From the NCBI GenBank assembly GCA_036768485.1, contig JAVLUZ010000144.1:749281-813280 (forward strand): DNA of 64,000 bases. Direction: 5' to 3'. Positions 24,601 to 39,600 of this stretch are shown piece by piece; within the stretch, counting starts at the first letter, position 1; each line of letters starts with the position of its first letter. The notes beneath the pieces were generated by a model that worked only from the letters and a program-made list of their open reading frames with translations, had not been told where the DNA came from and made no database searches. Source of the DNA: Mermis nigrescens. Its lineage: Eukaryota > Nematoda > Enoplea > Mermithida > Mermithidae. The translations under genes and the position numbers were made by a program.

Positions 24601-27600
24601 TTTTTTAAATTAAAAATAAAGGATCTATTGCATTCAAGTCTTTCTGAGTACAATGACTTCTATCAAGCTTCTAAAACCAAAGAAAGCAATTTCGAATAAG
24701 ATACGCCGTCAAAACAAACATTAGACAGGTGTGATGACCGTAGATGCACAGTATGGCCAATTTGGGGGTCAGCCGGTCTAGGGGAGGGTCAAAAATTGAG
24801 CTTTTTTGGGCCAAAATGACGTGAAAAAATAATATAAGCGCTAAAATAGCATTAAAAGTATGTGATTACAAAGTTTAAGGGTCTAGAGGGTCTATAGCTA
24901 GATTCTAAGGGTCTAGAGCCCTCAAAGCTCCTCATCCACGTGCATGTCAAATGCAAACTGTTTCCCGTAGAATCCTGAAACACCCCCAAAATTTTTTTCT
25001 AATTATTTATTTAAGGTTTAATAAGGTACCTATTGACTATTTGAATGTTAAATAAATAGTTTGAATATCTAATGCATTCTTTTGCATTTTGCTTGCGTAA
25101 TTTATGATCAAAGTAGCGAATCTGGTTCATCTAGAGCAAATGTGCGATTTATCGGTGGTTCTAAGTTTTTCATATTTCTTTGGAAGTTTTAGACCGTTTT
25201 CAAATCTGTAAATTTTTTCAAAATCTAGCACACGAAGGCTAAGTGGTCTATAAGCTCAGATCAGTCGTGCAAAATAGGTCGCCTAAAATTAACTCGCCGC
25301 GCGTCCGATTTGTCGCTGGGCGTCAAAGTCGTCGGCGGTCGACCGAACGCCGTCAACGGCTTAAGTGCCTTTATAACTAAAGTTCTTCCGGGTAGCCCAG
25401 CCGACCTGGTTGGCCATTTAGAACCAGGTTTTTAATCAGTTACATCAATTTTTAAATTTTAAAAAATTAAATTTTAAGTTTTGAAATATAATTTTCATAT
25501 AAATAATTCTTTGAAATATATTAATATCTCTCTAAAATTTTCTCTCAGTAGCTTAAGTAACTTTTGCTGGCTTATTGATTATTAGACGTTCTTCCGCTTT
25601 ATTTTTTAATAGTACAACGCTTTTTTCAAATATTTAATCGTTGTTATCCTAAATTTCTGTATAATTCAGTCGATTACTCCTCTAGAACACGCGATTGGGG
25701 ATAAAAAAATGAAAAATTTAGAAAAAAGCAGCATGATTTCTCACCCAAAAAATAACAATTTTGCATACCGAAAGTCAACGACAGATCGTTTATGAAGGTT
25801 TTATGTTGTTTCAATGTTTAAACTGTTTTTACTAAAGATCAATGAATTTTGAGAATTTTGCCCTTTGTTGTTTCCCCACGAATCAAAACCGTGCCGGAAA
25901 TGAATGAGTAATGAAATAAACATTACAAAACTTTGTCATTATTTTATCAGTCTTGGTAATTTTTAACTTATCATCTAATAGCCTAGATGCTTGCAGCACT
26001 CACGTAACAGAGGGAGGGATATGGGAATCCTCCAGCCCATAGTTGGTCGCGCCCCTATCCTAAAGTCACAAAATTTTGACCCCTCCCGATTTTCGAAAAT
26101 TAAATTTTGGCCTTTATAGGTGTTTTTTGGCTATTTTGGCCAAAAGTTGGAGGTCGTTCAACCCCCCCCTAAAAATGGCCGGCGAGTCAAACCAAAATTT
26201 TGTACCGTTTCATGTACGGCTCGCAGTATATTTAAGCCTGTTCTGCTGTACGAATCTCACTTTCTGTATTCCAAAAAGTTTCTAGACCTTTGGTCGATGT
26301 AAAGCGACTAAAAATGTCGTGTCCGGAAAATTGCTCGCCAGCAATTGCTCGACATTAATTACTCTTTATCAATTGCTCGTCCACAATTGCTCGCCGACAA
26401 TTGCTCGCTTAACAATTGCTCGCCGGACAATTGTTCGCCGAGTCGCATTTCCAGCGTCCAATTGCTCGCAAAATAATTGCTCACCTAACATTTCAAATTA
26501 AAATTTCTGCTTAAATCTCGATTTTCTACCAAAAAAGACAGGCAAGCGATCTGTATAGTACGTTACATGATCTGGGGAGGGGTTTCCATCCCAGTAATTT
26601 CGTCACCCTCTTAACCCGAAATTCGCGAGTTTCGAAACGTCTCCGAAAAATTCGTAAAGATGGTGTTGTTGTAGGCGTGTTTAGGTATCTTACTGCTCAA
26701 AAGTGTCAAATTTTTAACGGTTTATACTGTCTACTTCTGTTCATTTTCTATACATTCACTTTTAGACTATGTTTTATCTCGATTTCTTCAAAATGTTTTG
26801 ATGTTTTCACGCTCTAGTAAGACAGATCATGGTCGGAAACGCCGACAAACGGTGTGTTTGACGCATATACCCCATTTTTGAATCCATAAATGGCACTTAA
26901 AATTTCATCTCCCCCAGAATTCCCATGCTGTGCAGTCTGAAGGTAGGTAAATCGATGCAACGTCAGAGGAGCAATTGTCTGGCGAGCAATATCCGGTGAG
27001 CAATTGCTATGCGAGCAATTGTTGGGCGAGCAATTTCTCGGCGGACAATTGTTCGGCGAGTGATTGTTCGGCGAGCATTGTTTGGCAACGATTGTTGGCG
27101 AGCAATTTTCCTGTAATTTAAAAATCTAAATTAATTTTATCGTCCAAAAAACATAGCAAAGCCTGATTATCGGACGCGCACAGCTTAGAAATTCTGTGGG
27201 GTAGTGAAATTTTAAAGTGCCTTTTTGGGCTGAAAAGCAGGCGGATAAGCGTTAAAAACTTCACTTTTAGGCGTTTCTCTATTTTTTAAGAGCTTAAAAG
27301 CGAAAAATTTGTGGTAGAATATTAAACAAATTCGATTGAAATCGGACAGAATATTGTAAAAAAAATTAGTCTCGGTGTTAAGCGCCGAAAATTTGACACT
27401 TTTCAGCAAACAAATAGCTAGAAACGCTTAAAGCAGCACATTTTCTGCGACTTTTTTGGAATATTTAGGGAAATCGCGAATTCTGGGTTAAAACATTTCT
27501 AGGGGTTGGGAGGTTGAAAACTTTTCTGGTGGAGAGACAAAGAAACCTCCTGAATCATGTATACTCATTAATCTATGATTTCTGTACGATTCCTTGATTT

Positions 27601-30600
27601 ATTATATTTGTGCGTAATTATAGTTTATGACTATAATGATTATCATAACTTTGATATAATGACTGAATGATTCATTTTCCAATAGAAATATTAAGTGTAC
27701 AGGTACATTTTCATTTGCGGTTTTTGCTCGTTTTTGCTTCTTTCCTCTGTTTGTCTATTCTTTTCGAAATATATCCTCGAGTGATTTTTTCTTTTTTCCG
27801 TTTTTTTCTGTATTCTTTTTTGCTTTTTTCTCTGTTTTCTTTTTCATTTGATATATCGCTTCTGCAGTCGTTTTAAATAAGCCTATTTCTTTATGAGACG
27901 CATTTTTTGGAATGTCTTATTTTGCATAAAACAGGCGACGAGGTCATTGAATGGAATGGGCGTGATCTGCGAAACGCTTCCTATGAAGAAGTCTGTAACA
28001 TAGTCAGACAGTCTAAGAACCGAATGAGTATAAATATTTTGGTGGTGAGGTCGTTGCGGAATGCTGATTTTGCTCAGTAAGGATCAGCAGTGTATATACA
28101 TGGGTCAAAGATTTGGGCGGAAATGTTGTTACATCGTCAGCCACTTTTTTGGGAGGACATCGTCTATTTTTAATCATCAATAACAAACAAAAAGCCATTA
28201 AAATAGCTTAAAAACGCAAGCTGTATCCCATTCTTCGAAAATTTTTGAACAGAAATAATAGAAAATTTTAGAACAGAAAGCTGTGTTTGGGGCATGTTTT
28301 TGAATAAAATTCCACATTACATTGTGTTATTTCGTTTAAATATGTAAGTCATTCATTAGCAGTCCTTCAATTAAACAACAAACGCAATATTAACATTCAA
28401 TTTTAAAAGTCATTATATGAAAAGCGCCCTTATTGTACCAAAACAAGCACCTCTTTTATTGAATATACAGGGAGTACTTGAAAAATAAAGACTCAAAATG
28501 AACTAACGCACACTTTCTCAATTTTTTTAGAATTCTAGATCGCAAAATATGTAAGCTTAGAATTTATATTTTGGATATTTTAGGATGTAATACAAGTCAT
28601 GGAAAATTGTGCAACAGAAAGTTAGTTCTATTTGAAGCAGATTTCTAAACGAGTTGCCCTTTCAACATTACTTGCTTATTTCGTTAAAATTTGTGAGTTA
28701 TCTTTCAAATGCGATAAATTTTTTGAGAATTTTCCTACGATTTCACATGCTCAGAAAGAAAGTTCATCGTCAAAAAATTGAAATCGAAAATTGCTATTTT
28801 CGACTTGTATTCAGCGTTTTAAGGATAAAAAACCAAGTCAGACTAGACTAATCTTCTAGAGGAAAGAAGACACCAGGATTCCTATACTTCATATGTTTGA
28901 CCGTAGGCATAGTTAGCACGCGCAGTCTGACCAGAAATATTCTGATTTCGGGAGAATGGAGGAACGACCAACCTTGGGTAAGGGTTCCCCATCAGACATG
29001 CACATGATGTGGGGGTTTGGGGTATAGCACACCCAGAATGGAACAAAATGGGAAATTTTTTCGGAAAAAGAGGCAAAATGAATGCAAAAAACGGATGTAA
29101 ATTGAAAATTTTCTTCAAAAGTGCTTGAAAATGACCAGGAACTGTGTAATAACGTAGTTTTGACGCTATTTTACCGCTTATACCAGTTTTCGAGGTCACA
29201 TAGGCACCAAAAAGCTCAATTCTTGACCCCCAGGCCGGCTGCTTCCCCCCCCCCGATCGACTATGCTGTGCATCTATATCCCCTATCCCTGTCATACGTA
29301 TGTTTACAATGCCATCAGGAGGTGTTTCTAGCTTGATAAAGCTGAGAAATTGGCTTTTTATATTAGGCTGCCCCTAACTGAGCTTTGTGGCAATCCAGTC
29401 AAGTCTTTGAAATCTGATTTTGTGCAATTTTCAACCATTTTACAGATTTAATTATATCTTTAGATGTTGATTTGATTATTCGATTTTCGTTGTATTTTCA
29501 GGGCCCGATTTGAAGATCGGAGGTCGAAAAGTGAGATGAAAGTTTAGAAATTAAACTGCAATTATGCTCGGAACCTTATAAATTTTAACGCACGCATCAA
29601 ATCATGTTAACAATTTTTCGACATTTAAGTCGTTTAACTGTCTACTCGTATCAGTTAGATCCTTGATTGCGATTTGAGGCAAAGAATGAATCTGATTAAC
29701 GTTCAAAATTATTCAAACTTAGTTTAAAGTCCTGAAGTTGAGTATAAATTATACGAATTAAGAAAAAGTTCAAGAAAAGTCTAAAATATTAAATGTTTCT
29801 TCAACAATTACCTTGCCCATGCGTGTCTGTTATTATTATACTTTATTACCATATTAATTTAACAAGCTTGCTCAATACGCGAATGGGTAAAAAAGGTTAC
29901 TAAACCTCCCTGTTACAGTCGTAACTTCAGCTAATTTGAATACATAATTTTTAGACCGGTTGCATTAAATAGACAAAACTGTCAATGTGTGTAACGTGTA
30001 AAGAATTTTGGCTAGCTGCCAACATTTTGTGCGCTACGGCTATTCGTTTACATCACCGTATTAATCCACTTTAAACGCCGAATGCTCGTTTCGTTCTATC
30101 GCTTTTTTGACGATTTTTGCAGTTTTAGCACCTACCATGAAAGTGTCTATTCTGAGAGACTTAAGCAATGAGCTATCAATTTTGCTTACTGAAGATATTG
30201 TCACAAAAAGGTTACGTGCATACTTAGTAATGTAATGTAATGCAATGCAGAAACGCTAAAGTTTAAACAATATCAAAATGACATATGAAGAAACCTCCGC
30301 GAACACGTAACTGACCAAAACTTTTCAACACGTTTAAAGCAATGACAATTATAGCTATCGAATAGGAGAAGTTTCAAAATTTTATGTTTTAGTCAGTCCA
30401 GCTTATGATTTAACATCGGATGTAGCCTTTTTTTGATCACCCTGCACAATATTCTTAATTATAACTAAATCCAATTTCGGATACGGTGTCGTATCAAAAT
30501 TAAAATGAAACAAAAGAAAAATATTCAAAATAAATAAACTTGAAACTGAGCTAGGTCGGCTCGCATAACTTGAATTCTTATTGAGTTTTTTGATTTTTCT

Positions 30601-33600
30601 GAAATTCCTAAGAATTTTATGAATCCGCCTGCAAAAATTTGTCCGACTTCCCTGAGATTGACAACTTTTTAAAAAGCTTTCTCCTATTTATTCCAGCATT
30701 TATTCTCGAGATTCTCTAATATTTTTTATGCTCATAATGATTTATTTTTTAAATTTTGATTAATTTTTCAATGTTCGATGTATGATATTTTTCCAGTCTT
30801 CTTTTGAAAATTAAATAAATTAGCGAAATAGAAATTTAAGTCGTTGATCATCCACCTTCGCCCGCTGGTGCGTATTTTCTCGAAAGCTGCGCTCCGAAAG
30901 GTCAATTGATGTTGGCTGAGGGCGATTTGACCTTTTCGGCCCAATCTGATAAATTAAGCAGCTACAGACGGTCGGTTAGTTCCGGTCGATGTCAAGACTT
31001 CGATTCGAGGAATCGTCAAAAAGGCGTCGGTCAAATTTATGGTAAAATTCAGGTACAAACAAACCCTCAATTTTTGGCGAAAACTTCCGTTTTTTGGCCA
31101 TTTTTTTGGTGCCCTTTCGCCTGTTTCGGTCAAAAGCTGGAGATCAAGATACCCGCCTCCCGCCAAAAATGGCCGGGCATACCGCTCCTTAAATTTCGAG
31201 TCGTAGCATGTAAAGAATCATCCCACTCTAAGTTGTTGCTATGCTACTTCTCATGACCTCAAACACCGAGATTTTGTATTCCCGCCCCTCCCCTACTTTT
31301 GGCAGAAACTTGCATATTTAGCTTATTTTGCCATTTTGAGCCAAAAGTTGAAGACCGTTTACCCCAAAAAATGGCCCAAAACCCCCCACCCGTATGTTAA
31401 GTGGTGCCTAACCGATACATTTCAGACGATGTACGTACTATAATGCAATCAATTAAATTTTGGTGTTGAAGTGCTAACATAAAATTGCCTAATGGTAGGC
31501 TAAAAATTACGGGTTTAGAACAGAGGTAATTTTTAAATGGAATGTATTCTCATGTACAGTGCATGGGCTTTTAAGGGGTCAATCAAAGAGTTTTTTGAGT
31601 CTACATGACTTCAAATACTGGCATAAATTCTAAAATTTCGTGAAAACTATGTTAATCCACAGTTTTTGATCATTTTCGAAGACTTTTGCAGAAAAATTTT
31701 TGTTTTCAATAATTTTCATGGTATATTTTGTCGTACTCTATTTTCTCCCATCGATTTATTTTTGATCAAAAACGGAGAAAATCGCAAGTGCCGCAAAACA
31801 GAATTAGTTTAGAGAATATCCACTTTTCGATGTAAAGGGTGGACGACTGATTTTGGTTGTTAAGGGAATCCTCTATCATTCACTGTTAGTATTTAAATTC
31901 AGAATTATTTCGAATTATTTAGGAAATTTATTATTGATAATTATTTAGAAAATTATTTGAATATTTAAAATCATTTGGAACACCCGTGTAAACTAGAATT
32001 TATTGTAAATATGATTAATATTTTGATAACCAATTTGCGTATCCTTGCAAACACAGGTGTCCTTATTCTATGCCTTACGGTACGGTACGCTAACGGTTGT
32101 GGTACACAGAGCCTTGGACGTTGCTTCTAGGAACGACGGCGTACCGAGAAATTTATTCGTTAAATTATTCCTTCTACCCGACAGAAGGTAAGATTTAAAA
32201 AATATATTACTTGAACAAAAAACGAAGTATGATACCTTATTCAAAGGGTTAGAGTCGTACTTGGGCAAAAACCAGATTCTGGGGGTTCAATGGAGCAAAA
32301 TTGCCAAAAGATAACACCAAAAATTCAATTCTGGGGGTCTACCGATATTTGGGAGCCTTACAGACTCTTGGGGAGTCTAGTCGGATCTACAGACCCACCT
32401 TGCTAACGTATGGTGAGAGTGGGTAATACAAACCAGCCCTGTGTTTAGGATTTGTCTTTGGGCGTGGTCTCGACTGTACGGTATTGAACCTCAGAACGGC
32501 TACTGACTCCCTCAAATTGGCTTTGTACTGCTACTTTATCGAGTTTCCTAAAACAGTAAAAAGTATACTGCTTTACGCATATTAAGCCTATTTTAACTCA
32601 AACGTGCCAAATTTAATTTTTTGACTATGTTTTGTTCATTTTACTCAATGTTTTCAAATTTCTCTCTCAATTTTTCAAATGTTTTTTCATGTTCTAGAAA
32701 GAACGAGAGGTGTCTAAAACGCCAGAAAACATTGTTTTTAACGTCTACTATACATTTTTAAATCCAAAAATGACACTTTATAACACTTTTTTGAAACTGA
32801 CCCCAGGTTTCCCATGTTGTACATATAATGTGATGCCTCTGGGTAATGTACACTTCATGTAGGTATCTCATAAACTATTCCGTTTAAGCCAGACAACGGC
32901 TCAAAATTTTAGGTAGGAAATGGGGGTCGACCGGCCATTTGGGGAGGGGGGTAAATGACGTCCAATTCTTGGTTAAAAACTAGCCAAAAACACGTATTAA
33001 TAGCCAAAAATCGGAATTTTTCTTCTCAAAATCGGGGGGTAAAAATTTTTCTGACTTCGGTGGGATGAGGGACATCCGACTTTGAACCTGTCACATGTAT
33101 GCGTGTAGCTGAAGCAAAGCCCATTTTTCTACTTTTTTTACACATTTCATCCATCTAGATCATCAGATTCGAATTCCTCTTTGATATTTTTTATGTTCAT
33201 CTCAGTCATCAAACGTTAATTAAATATAGGAAGACTAATTGTGATTCATGCTTAAAGTACTTATCTTTCTTGTATTAATTAAGACAAAATGTTTTAAAAA
33301 TTATTAATTCATGAAAACTATGAAATGAGTGAACAAATATCGAAGAAGAGAAAGAAGAATAAATGCAGCTCTAGGGACTTTTCCGCGAAACTCCGTGAAT
33401 AATGATATCACTGTGACGCAAAAAATTCACAGCTATTCTGATTAAAAGATTTCAAAGCTGTACATATTTTCTTGCATTATTCTCCTTTTTGAAAGAATTT
33501 TCAACGGCTTGTCTGTAGAACAATATTTTTAAAAAAGTTTCAAAAAAATTAAAATCCATTTTATGAATTTAACGCCTTCTTTAAATTAATAAATAAAGGA

Positions 33601-36600
33601 AATAAAGATTTATTAGAAAAAAGAAAAGTAAAAAATAGTAAGTAGAAATAGAAAACTTGGATAAAAAACTTAACAAAAGAAAATAAAAATAAAACTTGAA
33701 CAGCAAATGGAAAAATAAAGAATAGAAGCTAGAAATATGTAGGAAACTTCGACAGAAAACTAAACTAAAGAAAATAAAAAATTAAAATTGAATAGAAAAT
33801 AAAAAACAAAGAAAAATAGAAAGCTTGGATAGAGAAGCGAACTAAAGAAAACAACAAAAATTGAGTAGAAAATTGAAAAACAAACAAATAGAAAATAGAC
33901 ATAATAAACTTTAATAGAAAAACTAAATCAACGGAAATAAAAAAATTGAATAGAAAGTTAAAAAATAGAGAATATAAACCTAACTAAAATATAAAAAATA
34001 AGCTTAAATAAACATCCTTATTCTATTCGTATCATATGAAAATTTGTTTAGTGAGCATAGCGGTCGAAAAAGCGTCGTAATGGCTAATACGTGTCAGCCG
34101 GAGTGGCAACAAAAATTCGTTTACAACGCCTTATCCAGGGAACAGCTGTTGAGTCGGATTCTGGAAATTACCGTTTGGGATTATAATCAGGGCGATAGCA
34201 ACGTTTTTCTTGGTGAGGTAAAGTTTTGCTGGATAATAAAACGATTTTTGGCGTTTTGACTCATTTTTTGTGTTTTATCTTTTTTCCGTCAGGCACTCAT
34301 CGACCTATCCTGCTTTGCCTTATACAACGAACCTCACTGGTACCTATTGGCAGATATGAACGAAGAATCGCCTCTTAGACTGGTATGTTCGTTGCAGTGG
34401 CGGATCCAGGATTTTCCTAAGGGGGCGGTAACCTAGGGGGGCGGTACCCCTAAGGGGGGCGGAACCCTGACTTAGGCGAAAAATTAGCCATTTTAACTCG
34501 AAAATTGCTAAAAATCGCTCAAAAATCCTTAATTTTGCGCACTATTTTGGGCCAATGGGGAGGGCGGCCGCCCGACCCCCCCCGCTCCCTAAATCCGCCC
34601 CTGGTTCGGTGTAAAGTTTAAATTCTACAAATATCCAGCATGATCGTATGATCTTTTATACCATTTTAATATTTTCGTATTAATTTTCATACGTTTGAGC
34701 ATTATTTTATTTATTTCGATTTCAATTTGAAGATTTATTATTTTTAACATGATTTTCACAAAATAAATTTTTTTACAAATAAATGTGCAAATTAAGATAA
34801 ATATGAACCAACCTGAAAGAATTTATTGCTGAAGCGCGACAATTACGTAGGATGCAAGATAAAAACGTACGGTCAATAAAGTGAAAAGTACAGCAAAAGG
34901 CAACAAGCGGGTCATAATAATGATTATTTACGCTGCCCTCTAATAAATTCAGATGAGTTGACGTCAATTAATCTAGATTTGAAAATTAATTTTTCGGAAA
35001 ATTCGCATTCTTATGGTCACGTTTGAACTTTTGATTCACTTTTTCCCGTCTAATTCACTTTGGATATTTTTCTTTGGTTTTAGCGTGAATAAATAAATAA
35101 TTAACAAATATAAGCAAAAAATACGGACACTTAAAGCCTTTTCAATTTTTGATTGATGGCGACGGAAAGATATAAGAAAAAATGCTTAAGAAAATTCATC
35201 CAATCAATAGGAGGGAACAAAAAATTTCGAATTTTTTTCAAAAAATTTCGAAAGATTTCAAAAATTTTCAATGATTTTATAATCATGGATTTTATTTTAC
35301 GATTTTATTTTATTTTATATTTTTATATACAATATTTTCTTATTTTATTCTATTTCGATGACCGTCCCCATGCCCGAACATGTTAGAATTGATAGACTCC
35401 AAAATTTGAGAAAATAAGTGATATATATAGCTTTATATCAGTTCAGAATCAGCAATTTATCACTTTATAATGATAGTGAATTTCAATGAAACAAGCTTTT
35501 AATATAGATTTTTAATTATGAAAATTTAATTATCAATTTACAACCCAAAAATAGGAAACTTCGTTGCCGTCTATCTTCCCTGGTGAGTGGCCAATTACTT
35601 CACATTTAAAAAAATTAAATAACGTTCAAATTAATTTTAATTTTCTATTGAACCAAACTTTACACATTTATAAGATTTACTTCCTATTTTTTCGAATTAT
35701 TGGTTAATAATTTCTAATTTATACAACTGCAGAATAAACTCCACATTTTTTAAAAATCTTATTAATATTTAATTTCGGAAGAGTATCGCTTTATTTTTGT
35801 ATCTCAAATTTCTAAGTACTCAAAAACAATAGGGTCGTATCTTGTAGAAGAAAATTTTTATTTTTATAATCATATTCCTTATTTCCTGAGACATTTAATT
35901 AATAATAAAATTATTGAAAATAAATTTGAAATTATTCAACTGATAATTTATATAATGCTCCCGTGCTATTCGAATCCGTTGAGAAAATGTATCAATTCCA
36001 TTGTATGAAACTCATTAGTATCGATTTATATTCCATAAGTGGCATTTGCGTTTATTTAGCATTTATTTTCAATCCGGAAATTATAATATGCGTAGTATAA
36101 CATTACCGCTTTGGGCAGTCATATGACACATTCAGAACTATGCGTGCCCAACTTCAGCAATGCCGTAAAATTAATGAAAAAATTACAAATTGAGAAAGAA
36201 TTGTAATTCAGAAAATTATTTTGTATTACATAAGAACATTGCGTTTAGAAGCTGAGGTCCTCATATGCCATTTTTGACAGAAGTGCATCAGCGGCTTACG
36301 GTTCGGCGGAGAAATTGGAATACGATAATCAGTACGGTAATCGGATAGTTTTTCTCATTCTAGTGCATAAATAATTATCTAAGCACCTTTTCTACTATAA
36401 TAAATAGACGTACGATTTATTTTAATATTTTTATTCATTTTTTATTATATTTATTCATTTATTTATATGTTTATTTATTTATTTAGCTTATTTATTTAGA
36501 AAGCATCTCGTAACATTAGATACAATGTAAAGCCTTTTTGAGGGGGCAGCCAGGAAGCTTTTCAAACAAAATGACTTTGAAAATGGTATAAGTGCTAAAA

Positions 36601-39600
36601 TGGCGTAAAACGCCAAATTGCACATTGGGGAATTCTGGGCAGGGTGCGTGAAACCGAAAATTTTACCTTAAGTGCATATTTGGGCTCAAATACGATGGGT
36701 ATGCGTCAAAAATACCATTTTTCTGCGTTTACAATGATGCGCTTTCATTTGAGGGCATGAAAATCTCTTAAACATTTGAGAAATGTAAAAAATCAAGTAA
36801 ATAAAACAAAATGTAGTCAAAAAATGTGTATACAGATCAAGGCGCCGAAAATTTGATACGTTTGAGCCAAAAGATCGCTAAAAACCCTTAAAATCGCATA
36901 TTTCTCTACGATCTTCATGAAAAATCGAAACTTCTGTATGCTGCCTTACATAGTTATCCCCCAAATATTGTCATTTTTGCCCCTTTGAGGGTCTGTACCA
37001 CAAAATCTTCTACACAGGCGTCTCTGTTTGGGGCAAGTCGTATAGAATAAATTTGTCCATATCGTAAGTAAATGAGTCTAAAAATGGCCAAAATATGTTT
37101 TCGAGTCTGCGACATACGAAAAAAAGATGGTCGGATTCAAGGACGGATTAGGGGGCGGCCGCTCCACCCCTCCCCGCCTTGAAAAATAGACGCAATGAAG
37201 ATTGGTGTGTATTTCTTGATGAATTTAACGCTTTTATCCTGGTTTTGAAAACTTTTTTACACTCTTAAAAGCTCATTTTTGCGTCAGAAAAGTAATTTAT
37301 GTACAGTGTAGAACTAGCATTTTTCAATTCTTTGTTACAACGATTTATTGGGTATCTTTTCGGCGATTTGTGCCGATTTTGCACTTATTTAGCACGCTTT
37401 TCGTAATAACTTCGGAAATATTTCAAAATTTTTTCGTATGGATCTCTCTGGTGAAGGGCGCTTAAAGCCGATACTCTAAGCATAATGGACGGATTTTTCA
37501 TACGGATAGTTTTTTGACATAATCAGGAAAATTTGGGGTTCCGTCCCCTCCCTCTGTCATAAAACCTGGATCTGCCACTGCTACGTTACGAGTAATAAGA
37601 TGGTCGGATTTATGCTTTACGCCCATACGCTCTCCCGAACAATTTGCGCCTTTCTTAGTGCTATTTCTGATTAAAATCGATTAAAAAACGATTAATTTCT
37701 TAGTATTTTTCTTTAAAATGACGGACCGATAAAGTTGACGCTTTTTAGAATTATTAATTACTCGGCTGTGCACGCGATGCGTTTCTCTTCGAGATTTCTG
37801 AAATTATTAAGATTTACGGATTAAAAATTAAAATTTAAATTAAGTATTGAATAAATCAATTAATTTGAAGCTGTTTTGTCCAAAACGCGGATAATTTCTG
37901 GAATCACGCTCTGTTTTTATCAGTGTCACAGACCGGCGATCAAATAATTTCAATATTAATCACATCTGATTATCAAAAAAAGTCATCCGAGTAAAAAAGT
38001 TTGATAAATAAAAATTGAACTTCTATTCGAAATGACTCGAAAATTTCTGAGTTCACTCCTGTAGTATCGCGGCTGGCCTAGCCCCCAAATCGTTAATTAA
38101 AAGTGATTAGTATTTGTGATTAAAAACAATCAAATGACAAATTGGGTCATCTAAAAATGAAAAAATAAATTCAGGGTGAAATTATAGGTTATAAATTAGA
38201 CTTATAAATCATTTAAATGAAATTGAATAACTAATGATTAAATTGTTACATGATTCCATTTTACGAATACTGCGATGTTCTATAGGTTAGCTAAACTTGA
38301 TCAATGAAGTGGGGGGGAATCTGGATTTAGGCAGCCTTCTAGATTCGTCATATTTGTGATCGTTTTCATTTTGCTCGTTTTTTTACCCGACTGCGATTCT
38401 TACACAGCTATCATCAGTATGCTATTGCTGAGTTTCCTATGTTTTACTGCGATATCCGGCTTTAAATTAGCCCTTCTCTGGCTAATAAATTGATAAAACA
38501 AATACAAATATGTTAATGGTTTAATATATTAATAAGCTAATATATTAAAAATTAACAAATTAGTAATTAAATTATTTAATAAACTGATTAATTAATTAAT
38601 AATTGATTAAGCTGCGTTAGTAAGTCAGTTGGTGGACCATTTCGCTGAATTTCATCAATTTTCTCTTTCTTCCTACTTACATTCTGGAGAGTAGGAGCAT
38701 CGTCAGCTAGGTCGAGAATAATAATTCTGATTCGAATTACTCATCGTTTTGAAGCCCTTAAAACTCGGTTTAGGAAATCTTTGCCGATGATCTCCGCCCC
38801 AAAGTCCCACGCAGAACATATCTAAAATCGATTGCGTATTATTTCATCAGTTCAAGCAGGATATAAAGAGGGGCCCAGAAGAGTTTCCAAAATGTTTTGA
38901 TCATAGCAATAGATCTTTCGAACGTCTCTCAAAACTGTAAACCTTTTTTGAAATAGCAAGTGTAGGGCAATAAAATTGTAGTATTTCGTAGAATTAACTC
39001 TGCTAGTGCCCTTTTCATTCACATTTCCATAAACCTAAGTTTTTTTGGTAAGTTACGACGAGAAAATCTTGGTAATGCCACTGATCGTGTTAATTAGTAA
39101 ATCTCTGCTTGAAACGTCAATTTTTCGTTAAAATAGCCGTAAAAACATTTTCGCTCTATAGCTCTATTTCCTTAGACTCAGGATAGTCAGTTTAATTGTT
39201 TGTTTTAGTTTTAGTTTTGCGAGTTTTTATCATGTTGCACTTCAGTTGCAGTTGACTTTAATTTTGTGACTTTTTATCACGTTACACTTTAGTTGCGGTT
39301 GTATTCTACGAGAACCCTCCCCCCAGAAGGCCGGAATACCCCGTGCCCTCAGAAACCAAAATAACCCCCAGAATTAATTCGATTTTTCGAAAAAATTTTT
39401 TTCGCAATTTTTTAATGCCAATGGATAGTGCTCGACGAGAAACATTGAAAAATTGTGTTTTTTCCCCATACCACCATTTTTAGACCATTTTTTGACCTTT
39501 AAAAAATCTTGCATCCCCCAGAATTATGGTGTTGCTCACTATGGTGGGTCCCCTGTCCATTAGGTTAGGAAGGGGTTAAATGACCTCTAATTTTAGGACA

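Noticed and set aside
26319..26501. ORF with repeated NCSP-like peptide
   Set aside because: Translation of the AATTGCTCGCC tandem units of the foldback arm.
28045..28049. Alternative exon 8 donor GTG|GTGAGG ending at 28044
   Set aside because: Better consensus, but it puts a stop (TGA) early in exon 9; the donor after 28049 keeps the frame.
35555..35582. Candidate 28-nt RIM micro-exon (AAATAG|GAAACT ... CCCTG|GTGAGT) encoding ETSLPSIFP
   Set aside because: It resembles the vertebrate SSLPLPRP segment and has a strong donor, but its 28 nt would shift exon 14 out of frame, whereas exon 13 joins exon 14 directly in phase 0. It could be a regulated poison exon.
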